From a bacterium (lineage in GTDB: Bacteria > Vulcanimicrobiota > Xenobia > Xenobiales > Xenobiaceae), in assembly GCA_022839105.1 (NCBI GenBank), contig JALHDH010000039.1, forward strand, positions 1-26,130: 26,130 nt of DNA, in the 5' to 3' direction. A program made the position numbers and the translations under genes. Positions within the stretch are counted from its first letter, which is position 1; each line of letters starts with the position of its first letter. Shown piece after piece: positions 10,240 to 18,600 of the stretch. The notes under the pieces are model-generated. The model was not told the DNA's origin and did not search any database. It saw only the letters and a program-made list of their open reading frames with translations.

Positions 10240-11726
10240 GGCTCCCCTACTCGGGCCAGCCAGGCCGCCGTGCGACGCGGATCCTCCGGGAAGGAGCGAG
10301 AACCGATGACCCCGTCGGGCCTCACGATCAGGACCTCGCCCGATCGCCCCTTGAGGGCACGCTGAAGGCTTCCATCCCGATCGAAGAGGACTCCCTGCCT
10401 TTCCCCCAGGCCCGAGACCCGGAACCCCACCTGCCCGGGCCCCTCTCCAAAGCGGAGGGTCAGGCACCCCCGACCGACCAGATCCAGGAGCCAGCACCGC
10501 CTGCCGGTCTCATCCTCGTAGCGCACCTCCGGCAGACGCATCCCCGGCAGGGGCGGAGGAGGACGCCGACCGGGCCGCTCGTCCAGACACCACGGCGAGG
10601 GGGGAAGCGCTCCCTGGAGCCCGCCCAGGAGCTGACCCAGGGGATGACGGAAGAGGCCCACCTGCAGGAAGGGAAGCAGGGCCCGGACGAGTCCGGGGCG
10701 GGAGAACCTCGGCAGCCAGTTCCTGGCCAGGGTCACCCTGGCCAGACTCTGGAGCCGCCTCTCCGAGTCGTAATCTTCCAGGAGGGCCTCGGGGGCTCCC
10801 CTGCGGACGGCATCCAGACGCCAGGCCAGGGCCTCCGCCTCGGCCACATCGGCGTCCACGCTCCTCCAGGCACCCGCGGGGACCCGGCGCGCGCCCTCGC
10901 CGAGCAGGAGGAGCGGACCCAGCTTCCAGGCGGCTGCCACGCCGGTCTCGGAATCCCCGGACTCCGACTCGAGCAGGAATCCTGCGGGCAATCGCAGCTC
11001 CCGGGCCAGCCGACCGGGCCCGATTCCCGGCTTCCAGGCCTCCGCCGCCAGGAAGGGGCTCTCGTCGCGACGAGGACAGGCCCAGGCCATCCCGGAAGGC
11101 CCCAGGAAGAGCCCGATCTCATCCCGGGCCAGCCCTGAAGCGTGGCCCGAGGCCCTCAGGTGGATCGTTGGAGCCGGGAGAAGCGGAATCCCCAGCATCC
11201 GTCGGAGTCCGGAGCAGGAGATGGCCAGGAAGCGGAAGGTTCGGGCAGCCCCATCCCCCAGCAGGATCCGGACCCGGCGCGAGTCGGCCTGGATCCCGAC
11301 CACCCGGGCCGGAGGAGCCAGCTCCACGAGCCCCGTGGCTCGGGCCCGCTCGACCAGGAAGCCTCTGAGCCCCCCCCGGGTCGGACAGGCGAAGACCGGA
11401 TGCCGGGTGGGCAGTTCGGAGGTCGCCACGCACCCCAGGTGCTGACCCTGATGGAAGACCCGAACCCGGCGCAGGTTGGGGCCCAGGGTTCGAACTCCAT
11501 CAGCCAGCCCCCAACGGGCCAGGGCCTCCAAGGAGCGAGGGCCCAGGCTCACCGGTCCGCTCTGGAGGCGATCCGGGGCATGCTGGTCGAAGACGGCGCT
11601 GGGGACGCCCCGTTCGGCCAGCCCACAGGCCAGGGCCAATCCGGCTACCGTGGCGCCGACGATTCCCACGACTGCTGGCATGGGGATCGGGTTTGGACTG
11701 TCCGGCTCGGACTCCTGCGCGTTCAT
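10236..11726 (-). CDS. Divergent FAD-dependent monooxygenase-like protein
   Basis: A 496-residue protein of the group A flavoprotein monooxygenase fold (PcpB/MhpA/aromatic hydroxylase type). The N-terminal Rossmann motif is VGIVGATVAGL (G24, T26, G29), a tolerated GxGxxG variant. The second FAD motif, normally GDAAH near the middle, reads GEGARRVPAG (276-285): the Asp is Glu and the His is Arg. The C-terminus (about 395-496) resembles the thioredoxin-like domain of this family, ending LIVRPDGVIGSRSF. Active relatives hydroxylate aromatic or polyketide substrates with NAD(P)H and O2; the altered second motif makes flavin binding or hydroxylation here uncertain. A Pro-rich stretch (about 384-394) joins the domains. 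The start at 11726 overlaps the manA stop (ATGA), and the stop overlaps the next gene, so it is translated as part of a coupled chain. The substrate is unknown. Confidence 0.75.
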   Translation of the reverse strand: MNAQESEPDSPNPIPMPAVVGIVGATVAGLALACGLAERGVPSAVFDQHAPDRLQSGPVSLGPRSLEALARWGLADGVRTLGPNLRRVRVFHQGQHLGCVATSELPTRHPVFACPTRGGLRGFLVERARATGLVELAPPARVVGIQADSRRVRILLGDGAARTFRFLAISCSGLRRMLGIPLLPAPTIHLRASGHASGLARDEIGLFLGPSGMAWACPRRDESPFLAAEAWKPGIGPGRLARELRLPAGFLLESESGDSETGVAAAWKLGPLLLLGEGARRVPAGAWRSVDADVAEAEALAWRLDAVRRGAPEALLEDYDSERRLQSLARVTLARNWLPRFSRPGLVRALLPFLQVGLFRHPLGQLLGGLQGALPPSPWCLDERPGRRPPPPLPGMRLPEVRYEDETGRRCWLLDLVGRGCLTLRFGEGPGQVGFRVSGLGERQGVLFDRDGSLQRALKGRSGEVLIVRPDGVIGSRSFPEDPRRTAAWLARVGEP

Positions 11727-12682
11727 GAAGGCTCCGGCAGGCGAACCCGGACCACCAGGCCCCCCGCCTCGAGTTCCAGGCGCACCCCTCCGGCGCTGGC
11801 CGGCACCAGCAGGACCTCTCCGGCCCGGATCCCTTCAGCCTCTCCGTCGACCTCGAGGTGGCCCTCCCCCCGAACCACCGCCAGGATCTCGACGCTGAGT
11901 CCGCCGGGGCTCCAGTTCGCGGAGCCGGTCACGGTCTCCAGGACGAAGTGCGGACAGGCGAGCCGGGGCTGCCCCACTCCCCGGACGGGGAACTCGCCGG
12001 GGGGCTGGGGGCGGCTGTCCCGCAGGCAGCGCAGGGCCTCGGGAAGGTGGAGCGGACGCGGCGGCGCATCCAATCCGAGCCGGTCCCAGTCGTAGAGACG
12101 ATAGGTCAGATCGCTGCTCTGCTGGACTTCCAACAACACGATCCCGGGGCCCAGGGCATGGACGGTTCCTGCCGGAGTGTAGAGGACCTGATCCGGGAGG
12201 GCCGGCCGACGCTGCAGGAATCTCAGGATCTCGCGCCCCCGAGCCTGGGCCAGATCGGCAACCGAGGCGCCCGGAACCAGTCCGTGGATCACCTCGGCCC
12301 CCTCCTCGGCTTCGGCGATATACCAACACTCGGTCTTGCCCGAAGCGGTGGAGTCCCCGGTCAGGCTGCGGGCCAAGGCGTCGTCCGGATGCACCTGCAC
12401 CGAAAGCCAGTCCCGACAATCCAGCCACTTGACCAACAAGGGAAAGGTCCTCCCCGGAGGGCAGTGGCGACCCAGGAGAGCCTCTCCCGAGCGCCGCGCC
12501 AGCTCGTCGAGCGTCAGCCCGGGCTCGCCCTCCCCGGCGACCTCAAGCGCGCCGTGGACCTCCCAGGACTCTCCGATGGGAGCCCCGGTGCCCGGGCCAC
12601 GGCCGAAGCGACGTGCCAGGAGATCCCCACCCCAGACCCGAGGGTGGAGGCGACGAACCAGACGGATGGGACGAGCTCGCAT
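11723..12682 (-). CDS. manA: Mannose-6-phosphate isomerase, class I
   Basis: A 319-residue cupin enzyme of the short bacterial type, interconverting fructose 6-phosphate and mannose 6-phosphate in the cytoplasm to supply GDP-mannose for glycans. The zinc ligands are visible: Q96 and H98 in LSVQVHPDD, E118 in SGKTECWYI, and H175 in AGTVHALGPG. The active-site arginine is in TYRLYDWDR (R195). The N-terminal RVWGGDLLARRFG and GESWEVHG blocks are typical. The C-terminal cupin half (about 240-315) is intact. It begins 4 bases after the metallophosphoesterase stop and shares an ATGA with the FAD gene. Why a mannose enzyme sits between a phosphoesterase and a flavoprotein is unclear; shared expression is the simplest reading. 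A GAGG lies about 15 bases upstream, so initiation may rely on coupling. Confidence 0.92.
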   Translation of the reverse strand: MRARPIRLVRRLHPRVWGGDLLARRFGRGPGTGAPIGESWEVHGALEVAGEGEPGLTLDELARRSGEALLGRHCPPGRTFPLLVKWLDCRDWLSVQVHPDDALARSLTGDSTASGKTECWYIAEAEEGAEVIHGLVPGASVADLAQARGREILRFLQRRPALPDQVLYTPAGTVHALGPGIVLLEVQQSSDLTYRLYDWDRLGLDAPPRPLHLPEALRCLRDSRPQPPGEFPVRGVGQPRLACPHFVLETVTGSANWSPGGLSVEILAVVRGEGHLEVDGEAEGIRAGEVLLVPASAGGVRLELEAGGLVVRVRLPEPS

Positions 12683-12686
12683 CGAT

Positions 12687-13601
12687 TCAGGAGGACCTCA
12701 GGAGCAGGATCGTGACTTCCGGACGGCACAGGAAGCGAAAAGGCAACAAGGCCTTGCCCAGGCCTCGATTGACGTAGAGCCGGGTGCCCCCCACCTGGAA
12801 GAGGCCAGCCGCGAAACGACGGTAGAATCGCGAGAAGCAGTAGACCGGACCCAGGATCGGCAGGCAGACCTGCCCGCCATGGGTGTGCCCGCTCAGCATC
12901 AAGGGCACCTGCCGCTCCGAGACCTCCTCGACCAGGTCGGGGTTGTGGCACAGCAGGATGGAGGCTTCCCCTTCGGGCACCGCGCTCAAGGCCTCCTCCA
13001 GATCGTCATGCCCGGTCCCCACATCGTCCACCCCGATCAGCCACGCCCGCCCGGCCCCTCGGTGAAGGGGCACGGCCTGATTGCTCAGGAGCCGGATGCC
13101 GGCTTCCTCCAGTGCCCGGCGCACCGCAGCCGTCTCGGCAAAGTGGTCGTGGTTGCCCAGCACCGCGAAGACACCCAGGGGGGCTCTCAGGGCGGCAAGC
13201 TGGCTCGCCTCCCGCGGGGTGCCGCGCGTCCCGCCCGCAAAGAGATCTCCGGTCAGGACGATCAGATCGGGTTGGAGTTCTCCCACCTGGGCGAAGACCC
13301 GCCGCAGCCATCCCCCGGACGCGGCGAAGCCCAGGTGCAGATCGGACAGGAGCGCCACGCGGGTCCCTTCCCAGGTCTCGGGAAGGCCCCGGACCTGGAC
13401 GGGAAGAGTCCGGAACTCGACCCAGAAGGGCTCCACCGCATAGGCGTAACCCATGGCCAGGACCACCAGGGCCCAGAAGATCCGGGCCAGGGTGGGGTGA
13501 ATCCACCACAGCAGGACCGAGATCCCGATCACCACGACCGCGACCAGGACGACCATGACGAGGATCACCGTCTTGCGGCCACCGAGGGGACGATGGAACA
13601 T
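12687..13601 (-). CDS. Membrane-anchored calcineurin-type metallophosphoesterase (YkuE-like)
   Basis: A 304-residue protein with two N-terminal hydrophobic segments (about 11-33 and 40-55) and a metallophosphoesterase domain with all five metal-binding blocks: SDLHLG (D87, H89), TGDLF (D119), GNHDH (N150, H151), LLCHNPD (H219) and SGHTHGGQ (H239, H241). The layout of a short membrane anchor followed by PDLIVLTGDL and SGHTHGGQV is that of YkuE/YaeI-like phosphodiesterases, which act on lipid-linked phosphate esters; the substrate here is unproven. GGAGG stands 4 bases before the ATG. It lies 17 bases after the moeB-like gene and 4 bases before manA, so it is the second gene of the six-gene unit. 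The complete active site supports an active enzyme. Confidence 0.9.
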   Translation of the reverse strand: MFHRPLGGRKTVILVMVVLVAVVVIGISVLLWWIHPTLARIFWALVVLAMGYAYAVEPFWVEFRTLPVQVRGLPETWEGTRVALLSDLHLGFAASGGWLRRVFAQVGELQPDLIVLTGDLFAGGTRGTPREASQLAALRAPLGVFAVLGNHDHFAETAAVRRALEEAGIRLLSNQAVPLHRGAGRAWLIGVDDVGTGHDDLEEALSAVPEGEASILLCHNPDLVEEVSERQVPLMLSGHTHGGQVCLPILGPVYCFSRFYRRFAAGLFQVGGTRLYVNRGLGKALLPFRFLCRPEVTILLLRSS

Positions 13602-13618
13602 CCGGCCTCCAGATGCGC

Positions 13619-14761
13619 TCAGGTCTCGAGGGGCAGGCCCAGCTCCTTCCAGCCCTCAGTTCCCCGGGCCACGGTGAACACCTCTCCGAAGCCCTGCTCC
13701 AGGAGCACCTGGCCCCCCTCCACGGAACGCTTCCCCTTCATGCAGACGACGTACACCGGACGGGAGGCGTCCAGCTCGTTCAGGCGCCGGGGCAGCCCGG
13801 CCAGGGGCATCGAGCGGGCTCCGGGGAGGTGGTAGGCCCGATGGGATTCGGGATCCCGCACGTCCACCACCTGGATCTCGGGTCGGGCCTGCATCTCGCG
13901 CCAGGCCTCTTCGGGTTGGATTTCCTTGATCTCCATCTTCGTCTCCTTGCTGGCAGGCCGCAGCCTGCGGATCTTGAGGTCTTCGGCCTGCACCGTGGCC
14001 GCCGGGCGGTCGCCACACGTCGGGCAGGCCCGATCCCGCGCGCGCTTCAAGAGCCTGTGCTCGCCGGAAAGACCATCCAGGATCAACAGGCGATCGTGCA
14101 GGGGGCGCCCGATGCCCAGCAGCACCTTGAGGACCTCCAGGGCCTCCAGGCACCCCAGGATCCCCGGCAGGGGCCCCAGGATTCCGCGGGCCGCCGCCAT
14201 CCCGCCGACCTCCGGAGTCTCGGGAGGCCGGGGGAAGAGGCATCGCAGGCAGGGCGAGCCCGGAGAAAAGAGCGCCAGGCGCCCTTCGAAGCGCCGGACC
14301 GAGGCGTCCACCAGGGGCCTTGCGAGCGGCACACAGGCATCGTTGAGAGCATAACGCGCGGGATGATTGTCGCAAGCGGCGACCACGACGTCGTAGTCCC
14401 GTACGATCTCGAGGGCATTCCCGGAGTCCAGGCGCTGGGGATGGGTCCGAAGGCGCACCCTGGGATTCAACTCGGCCAGGGTCCTGGCCGCCACCTCGGC
14501 CTTGAGGAGTCCCAGGTCCCCCTGTCGATAGAGGACCTGCCGGTGCAGGTTGGACAACTCGACCCGGTCTCCATCCATCAGGCCCAGGGTCCCGATCCCG
14601 GCCGCAGCCAGATAGGTGCTGGCCGGACAGCCCAATCCCCCGAGCCCCACGACCAGGACCCGGGAGGCCGCCAGGCGCTCCTGGCCCTCGGGTCCGACTT
14701 CAGCAAGCAGCAGTTGCCGATCGTAGCGCTCCGACTTCTCGTCGGGGAAAGGGGTGCCCAT
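13619..14761 (-). CDS. moeB: MoeB/MoeZ-type sulfur-carrier adenylyltransferase fused to a rhodanese domain
   Basis: A 380-residue two-domain protein. Residues 1-255 are an E1-like adenylyltransferase: R14, nucleotide motif GLGGLG (39-44), DGDRVELSNLHRQ (D63, D65, N71, R74), K88, and CDN (D131). The zinc site is CLRC (171-174) plus CPTC (246-249). Residues 276-380 form a rhodanese domain with active Cys340 in CMKGKRS. Such proteins adenylate the C-terminal glycine of a MoaD/ThiS-like carrier and load sulfur onto it for molybdopterin, thiamine, cysteine or thio-tRNA synthesis. The Cys usually found before AGVLGPLPG is Met188 here; that Cys was reported dispensable in E. coli MoeB, and the rhodanese could supply the thiol. 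The 71-codon upstream extension of the frame is unlike the family, so ATG 14761 is preferred. No carrier gene is nearby. First gene of the six-gene unit; also called moeZ or moeBR. Confidence 0.92.
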   Translation of the reverse strand: MGTPFPDEKSERYDRQLLLAEVGPEGQERLAASRVLVVGLGGLGCPASTYLAAAGIGTLGLMDGDRVELSNLHRQVLYRQGDLGLLKAEVAARTLAELNPRVRLRTHPQRLDSGNALEIVRDYDVVVAACDNHPARYALNDACVPLARPLVDASVRRFEGRLALFSPGSPCLRCLFPRPPETPEVGGMAAARGILGPLPGILGCLEALEVLKVLLGIGRPLHDRLLILDGLSGEHRLLKRARDRACPTCGDRPAATVQAEDLKIRRLRPASKETKMEIKEIQPEEAWREMQARPEIQVVDVRDPESHRAYHLPGARSMPLAGLPRRLNELDASRPVYVVCMKGKRSVEGGQVLLEQGFGEVFTVARGTEGWKELGLPLET

Positions 14762-14782
14762 GGCGGGGAGGCAATTCCCGCC
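14762..14782 (-). promoter_or_regulatory. Hairpin directly abutting the moeB start codon
   Basis: GGCGGG (14762-14767) and CCCGCC (14777-14782) form a 6-bp GC stem with a 9-base loop. On the minus-strand mRNA it occupies exactly the place of the ribosome site, ending at the base before ATG. No Shine-Dalgarno is exposed, so initiation may be weak or regulated. Confidence 0.3.
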
Positions 14783-14864
14783 GGGACGGCCCCTCCCTGC
14801 CGAGCAGGGGGAAGAACCCCGGCCGTGGGGTCCACCCGGTGGCCCTCCTCGGCGAGAAGCCGGC

Positions 14865-14877
14865 CCCGAGTCTCGGG
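14865..14877. promoter_or_regulatory. Dyad CCCGAGTCTCGGG between moeB and the response regulator
   Basis: Two perfect 6-base arms around a single T, in the 151-base divergent gap, 36 bases upstream of the regulator start. It is a possible operator shared by both directions. Another stem, CCCTGC/GCAGGG (14795-14809), lies nearby. No promoter boxes could be called. Confidence 0.2.
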
Positions 14878-14912
14878 AACGAAGGACTTCACTCCCGGGC
14901 AGACGAACGCGA

Positions 14913-15644
14913 ATGCCCATGAGCACTGAACCCACCTCCGGACGAGTCCTGATCGTCGATGACGAGGCCGCCATGGTGGCCCTGGTCCAAGGGTGGGTCG
15001 AGACCCTGGGCCTGGAGACCGAATCCGCCTCGAATGGCGCCGAGGCCCTTCAGGTCGCGCGACGCTTCGTTCCCGACATCATCGTCATGGACGCGATGAT
15101 GCCGATCATGGGTGGATTTGAAGCCCTGGTGGAGTTGAAGCGGGACCCTCTCCTCAGGGAGATCGCGGTGCTCTTCCTGACGGTGCGCGACGAGATCCAG
15201 GACATCATGAACGCCCTGGACATGGGAGCGCACGATTACCTCAAGAAACCCTTCAAGCCCCAGGAGCTCCTGGCCCGCCTCAAGGCCATCCTCCGCCAGA
15301 AGCAAGAGCAGGACCGGTTGCGCCAACAGATCCATGAGGCCGAGCACGAGCGGGATCGCCTGCTGGGCTGGTTGGAGAGGATCCCCGCCGGGCTGCTGAC
15401 GCTGGATGGGAGCGGACGGGTCGTTTCGTGGCGGGGTCCCGAACTGGCGGAGAAGGAGGTGCGGGGGCTTCCCGCCGGAGAGGTCCTGGATTGCCAGGGG
15501 GCCTCTCCGTGGCAGGAAGCCCTCCCCTATGAGGGTCCGGCCCGAATCCTGTCCGGCACCGGGCCGAGGAAGGCCCGAGCCCTGGGCCGCCCCCTGCCGG
15601 GGAGCGACCCGGGAGCCTACGAGCTGCTCTTGATCCCCTCCTGA
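14913..15644 (+). CDS. Receiver-PAS response regulator without a DNA-binding domain
   Basis: A 243-residue protein from ATG 14913 (a second ATG six bases on, at 14919, is equally possible; neither has a good ribosome site). Residues 10-128 are a CheY-like receiver: acidic pair D16-D17, phospho-acceptor D60 in IVMDAMMP, T90 in LFLT, and K112 in KKPFKP. A charged helix (about 126-152, RQKQEQDRLRQQIHEAEHER) acts as a linker, probably coiled coil. Residues 153-243 look like a short PAS-type domain (WLERIPAGLLTLDGSGRVVSW). There is no helix-turn-helix, GGDEF, EAL or kinase core, so output is presumably by protein contact. No partner histidine kinase is in the window. It diverges from the moeB unit and converges on the giant TPR gene with 44 bases between stops. 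A link to the TPR protein is only suggested by position. Confidence 0.88.
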   Translation: MPMSTEPTSGRVLIVDDEAAMVALVQGWVETLGLETESASNGAEALQVARRFVPDIIVMDAMMPIMGGFEALVELKRDPLLREIAVLFLTVRDEIQDIMNALDMGAHDYLKKPFKPQELLARLKAILRQKQEQDRLRQQIHEAEHERDRLLGWLERIPAGLLTLDGSGRVVSWRGPELAEKEVRGLPAGEVLDCQGASPWQEALPYEGPARILSGTGPRKARALGRPLPGSDPGAYELLLIPS

Positions 15645-15660
15645 GAGCCCGCGCGAGTCT

Positions 15661-15683
15661 CCCCCCCGGGACGGCCGGGGGGG
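15661..15683. terminator. GC-only hairpin between convergent genes
   Basis: CCCCCCCGG (15661-15669) pairs with CCGGGGGGG (15675-15683) across a 5-base loop, in the 44-base gap between the response-regulator stop and the TPR-gene stop. It could serve both strands. Neither side has a T run, so the termination strength is uncertain. Confidence 0.5.
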
Positions 15684-15688
15684 GCAGG

Positions 15689-18600
15689 CTACTTCTTGGA
15701 GCGGCCCTTCTTCTTGGCCTTGCCGGCTGAGGCCTTGCCCCCCTTCGAAGCCTTCCTGGGCGCGGGCTCCTCGACCACGGGTTCGGGCTCCACCGCCGCA
15801 GGCGCGGGCTCCTCGACCACGGGTTCGGGTTCCACCGCCACCGGCGCGGGCTTGGGAACAGCAGTCTTCCGGCGAGACCGGGGGGGGGCCTCGGCGGGAG
15901 CCTGGGCCAGCTCCGGGAACTGCCCGGCCAGCCATCCGCCCTGGGTCGGTTCCAGCCCGGGAAGCTGGCTCATCGCGCGAGCCGCCTGGAGGGCCTTGTC
16001 CCGAAGGCCGGTCTGCAGGCAGACCTCCACCAGGGCGCGGTGCCCCGCAATGGAGGCCGGTTCCTGCTCCAGCAGCCTTCGGACGGCCCGCTGGGCAGCC
16101 ACCGGCTTGCCCAGGCGGACATAGGCCTGGGCCAGCCGGATGCAGGCCGAGGGGTCGAAAGCCCTCTTGAGCATGCGCTGATAGTTCACCACGGCCAGGG
16201 AATCCTTGCCCACGTCCTCGCAGGCCCGGGCCAGATTCTCCAGTCGGACGGGATTCTCGGGGTCCGCCTCCAGCAGCGCACGGTAGAAGGCCACCAGTTC
16301 CACCGGCCGGGTGGCCGCCTCGAGGATCCGGCGGATTCCCTGATGCGACCGGAGATTCCCGGGGTCCAGGAGGAGCTGGTTTCGATAGAATTCGCGTGCT
16401 TCGTCCTCACGCCCCTCGCGGAAGCGCTTGTCGGCCAGATCCATCCGCAGGTCTTCAATCCGGGCCAGCGCCTCGGGATCCTGGGGCTGGAGTTCCAGGA
16501 TCTCTTCGCAGATCCGGATGGCGTCCTCCGGGCGATCGTCTGCCTGGGCCCGAGCGGCCCGGGTGCGGTTCACCCGAATCACTCCGGCCCGCCCCTCGTC
16601 GTCGGGCTCGGGAGAACTGGCCGAGCCGAACAAGGCCAGGGCCTCTTCCAGACGTCCCTCGGATTCCAGGCCCCGGGCCTGCTGGACCTTCAGGGCGGCG
16701 ATGTGCCGGGCCGCCTGGGGGTGTCGGGGTTCCCGCCGCAGCAGTTCCTCGAGCACCCCGACGGCCTCCAGGGGCCGCCCCTTCTCTTCCAGGTCCCGGG
16801 CCCACTCTTCGAAGGTCTCGACGATCTCCACCCGAGTCGAATCCCGGGTGGAATCGACCTCAAGCAGGCCGTCCAGGACGGCGATGGCCTCGGCAAAGCG
16901 AGCCTGGCTCCGGGCCTGGGCGGCTCGCAGGCCGTGCAGACGGGCGATTTCCGTCCGAGCCTGGCCGTTCTCCGGCTGCAGGGCGGCCAGGCGTTCCTGG
17001 ATCTCCAGCGCCTGATCCAGGTGCCCCCGCGACTCCTCGAGCGAAGACCACAAGCCGTAGAGCCTGGCCATCTCGAGGGACACTTCCGCATCCCCTGGCT
17101 GCACCTGCAAGGCCCGCTCCAGGATGGCCAGGGCCTCCTGATACTCCTCGCGTCGGGTGTGACGCTCCGCCCAGTTCTGGAAGAGGCGGATCCGCGCCTG
17201 ATGGCTCTCGGGCAGTTCCGGCTCGCGGGCCGCCAACGCCTGGAGGACGGCCAGGGCCTCCTCCTCGAGTTCTTCGGCCGCCAGTGCCTCCGCCCAGACC
17301 AGATGGATCTGACGGATCTCCAGACGAGGAGCCTTGCAGGCCGGCTCGAGCTGCCCCAGCCTCTCCAGGACCGAGATGGCCGCCTCGTACTCCCCGGCCT
17401 TCTGAAGACCCGAGGCCCAGTCCGTGAAGATCTGAACCCGCAGGGCCGAGGTCCGTTCCGGATCGGGAACCTGTTCCTGGAAGTCGGCCACCCGGGCCAG
17501 GGCCTCCTCGTGGCTGCCAGCCTCCAGGAGGCTTTCGATCCAGGTCTTGTAGAGGCGGGGAATCCCTTCCAGGGCCAGGGAACTCTCGGGCTGGCACTCC
17601 AGCAGGTGCCGCAAGGCGGCGATGGCCTCCTGGTAGTTTCCCTGCTCTTCGGCTGCGCTCGACCAGGCTTCGTGAAGCCGGAAGATCTCGCCGCGAACCA
17701 TCTGGTTCTCGGGCTGGACCCGGCTGAGTTCCTCGAAACAGGCCACCGCCCTGAGATATTCTCCGCGGGCCTCGAACGAATCCGCCCAGGCACCGTGGAA
17801 GCGCGCCACGGCCACCGTGGCCTGGACGTTCTCGGGCTGAACCTCGGCCCACTCCCGAGCCACGGCGATGGCCGGCTCGAAGCGACCGGACTCGAGCTGT
17901 CCGGCTCCCCAGGCCCCATACAGACGCCCCAGCTCATCCGGGATTCCGGGCGATTCGGGATACTCGGCCAGGAGCTCACGACAGGCCTGGATGGCCGGCT
18001 CGAAGCGCCCTTCGGCCTCCAGCGAGCGCACCCGGACCCCGACGAGGCGGACCATCTCGGCCAGGGCCCGGGCATTCCCGGGCTGCTCGGCCAGAAGGCG
18101 ACGCAACACCTCCCGGGAAGGCTCGAGTTGCCCGTCGGCCTCGAGTTCAGCCGACCAGGCCAGGCAGATCCGGGCGATACGCTCCTCAAGCTCCTGGGTC
18201 TGGGGTTGCTCGACGCGCAGGCGCTCGAGAATCTCCAGGGCGCTCTCAAACTCGCCCCGCTGCTCGTGGGTCGCAGCCCAGTTGTCGAAGAGCCGCGCGA
18301 TTTCGCGCTGGATGTCGGGGCCCGGGGCGCGCTCGGCCAGTTTGTGGTAGACCCCGATGGCTTCCTCGAAGCCGCCCTTCTCCTCGCAATCCTCCGCCCA
18401 TGCCTCGTGCAGGCGCACGATCTCGTCCAGGGCCGTGGGGTGTTCGGAGTCTTCGGCCAGGAGCCCCTCGAAGACCGAGATGGCCTGTTCGAAGTCCCCG
18501 TCGACCTCGAAGCGGGCCGACCACTCGGCGTACATCCTGGAGATCTCGGAGCGGGCCCGCTCGACCTGCAGACCGGTCGCGATCTGCTCGCGATAGACCC

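Noticed and set aside
14762..14974. 71-codon upstream extension of the MoeB-rhodanese gene
   Set aside because: Low-complexity Arg/Gly/Pro sequence that overlaps the start of the divergent response regulator.
15759..15852. CRISPR-like repeat
   Set aside because: The units are directly adjacent without spacers and in frame within a coding sequence.
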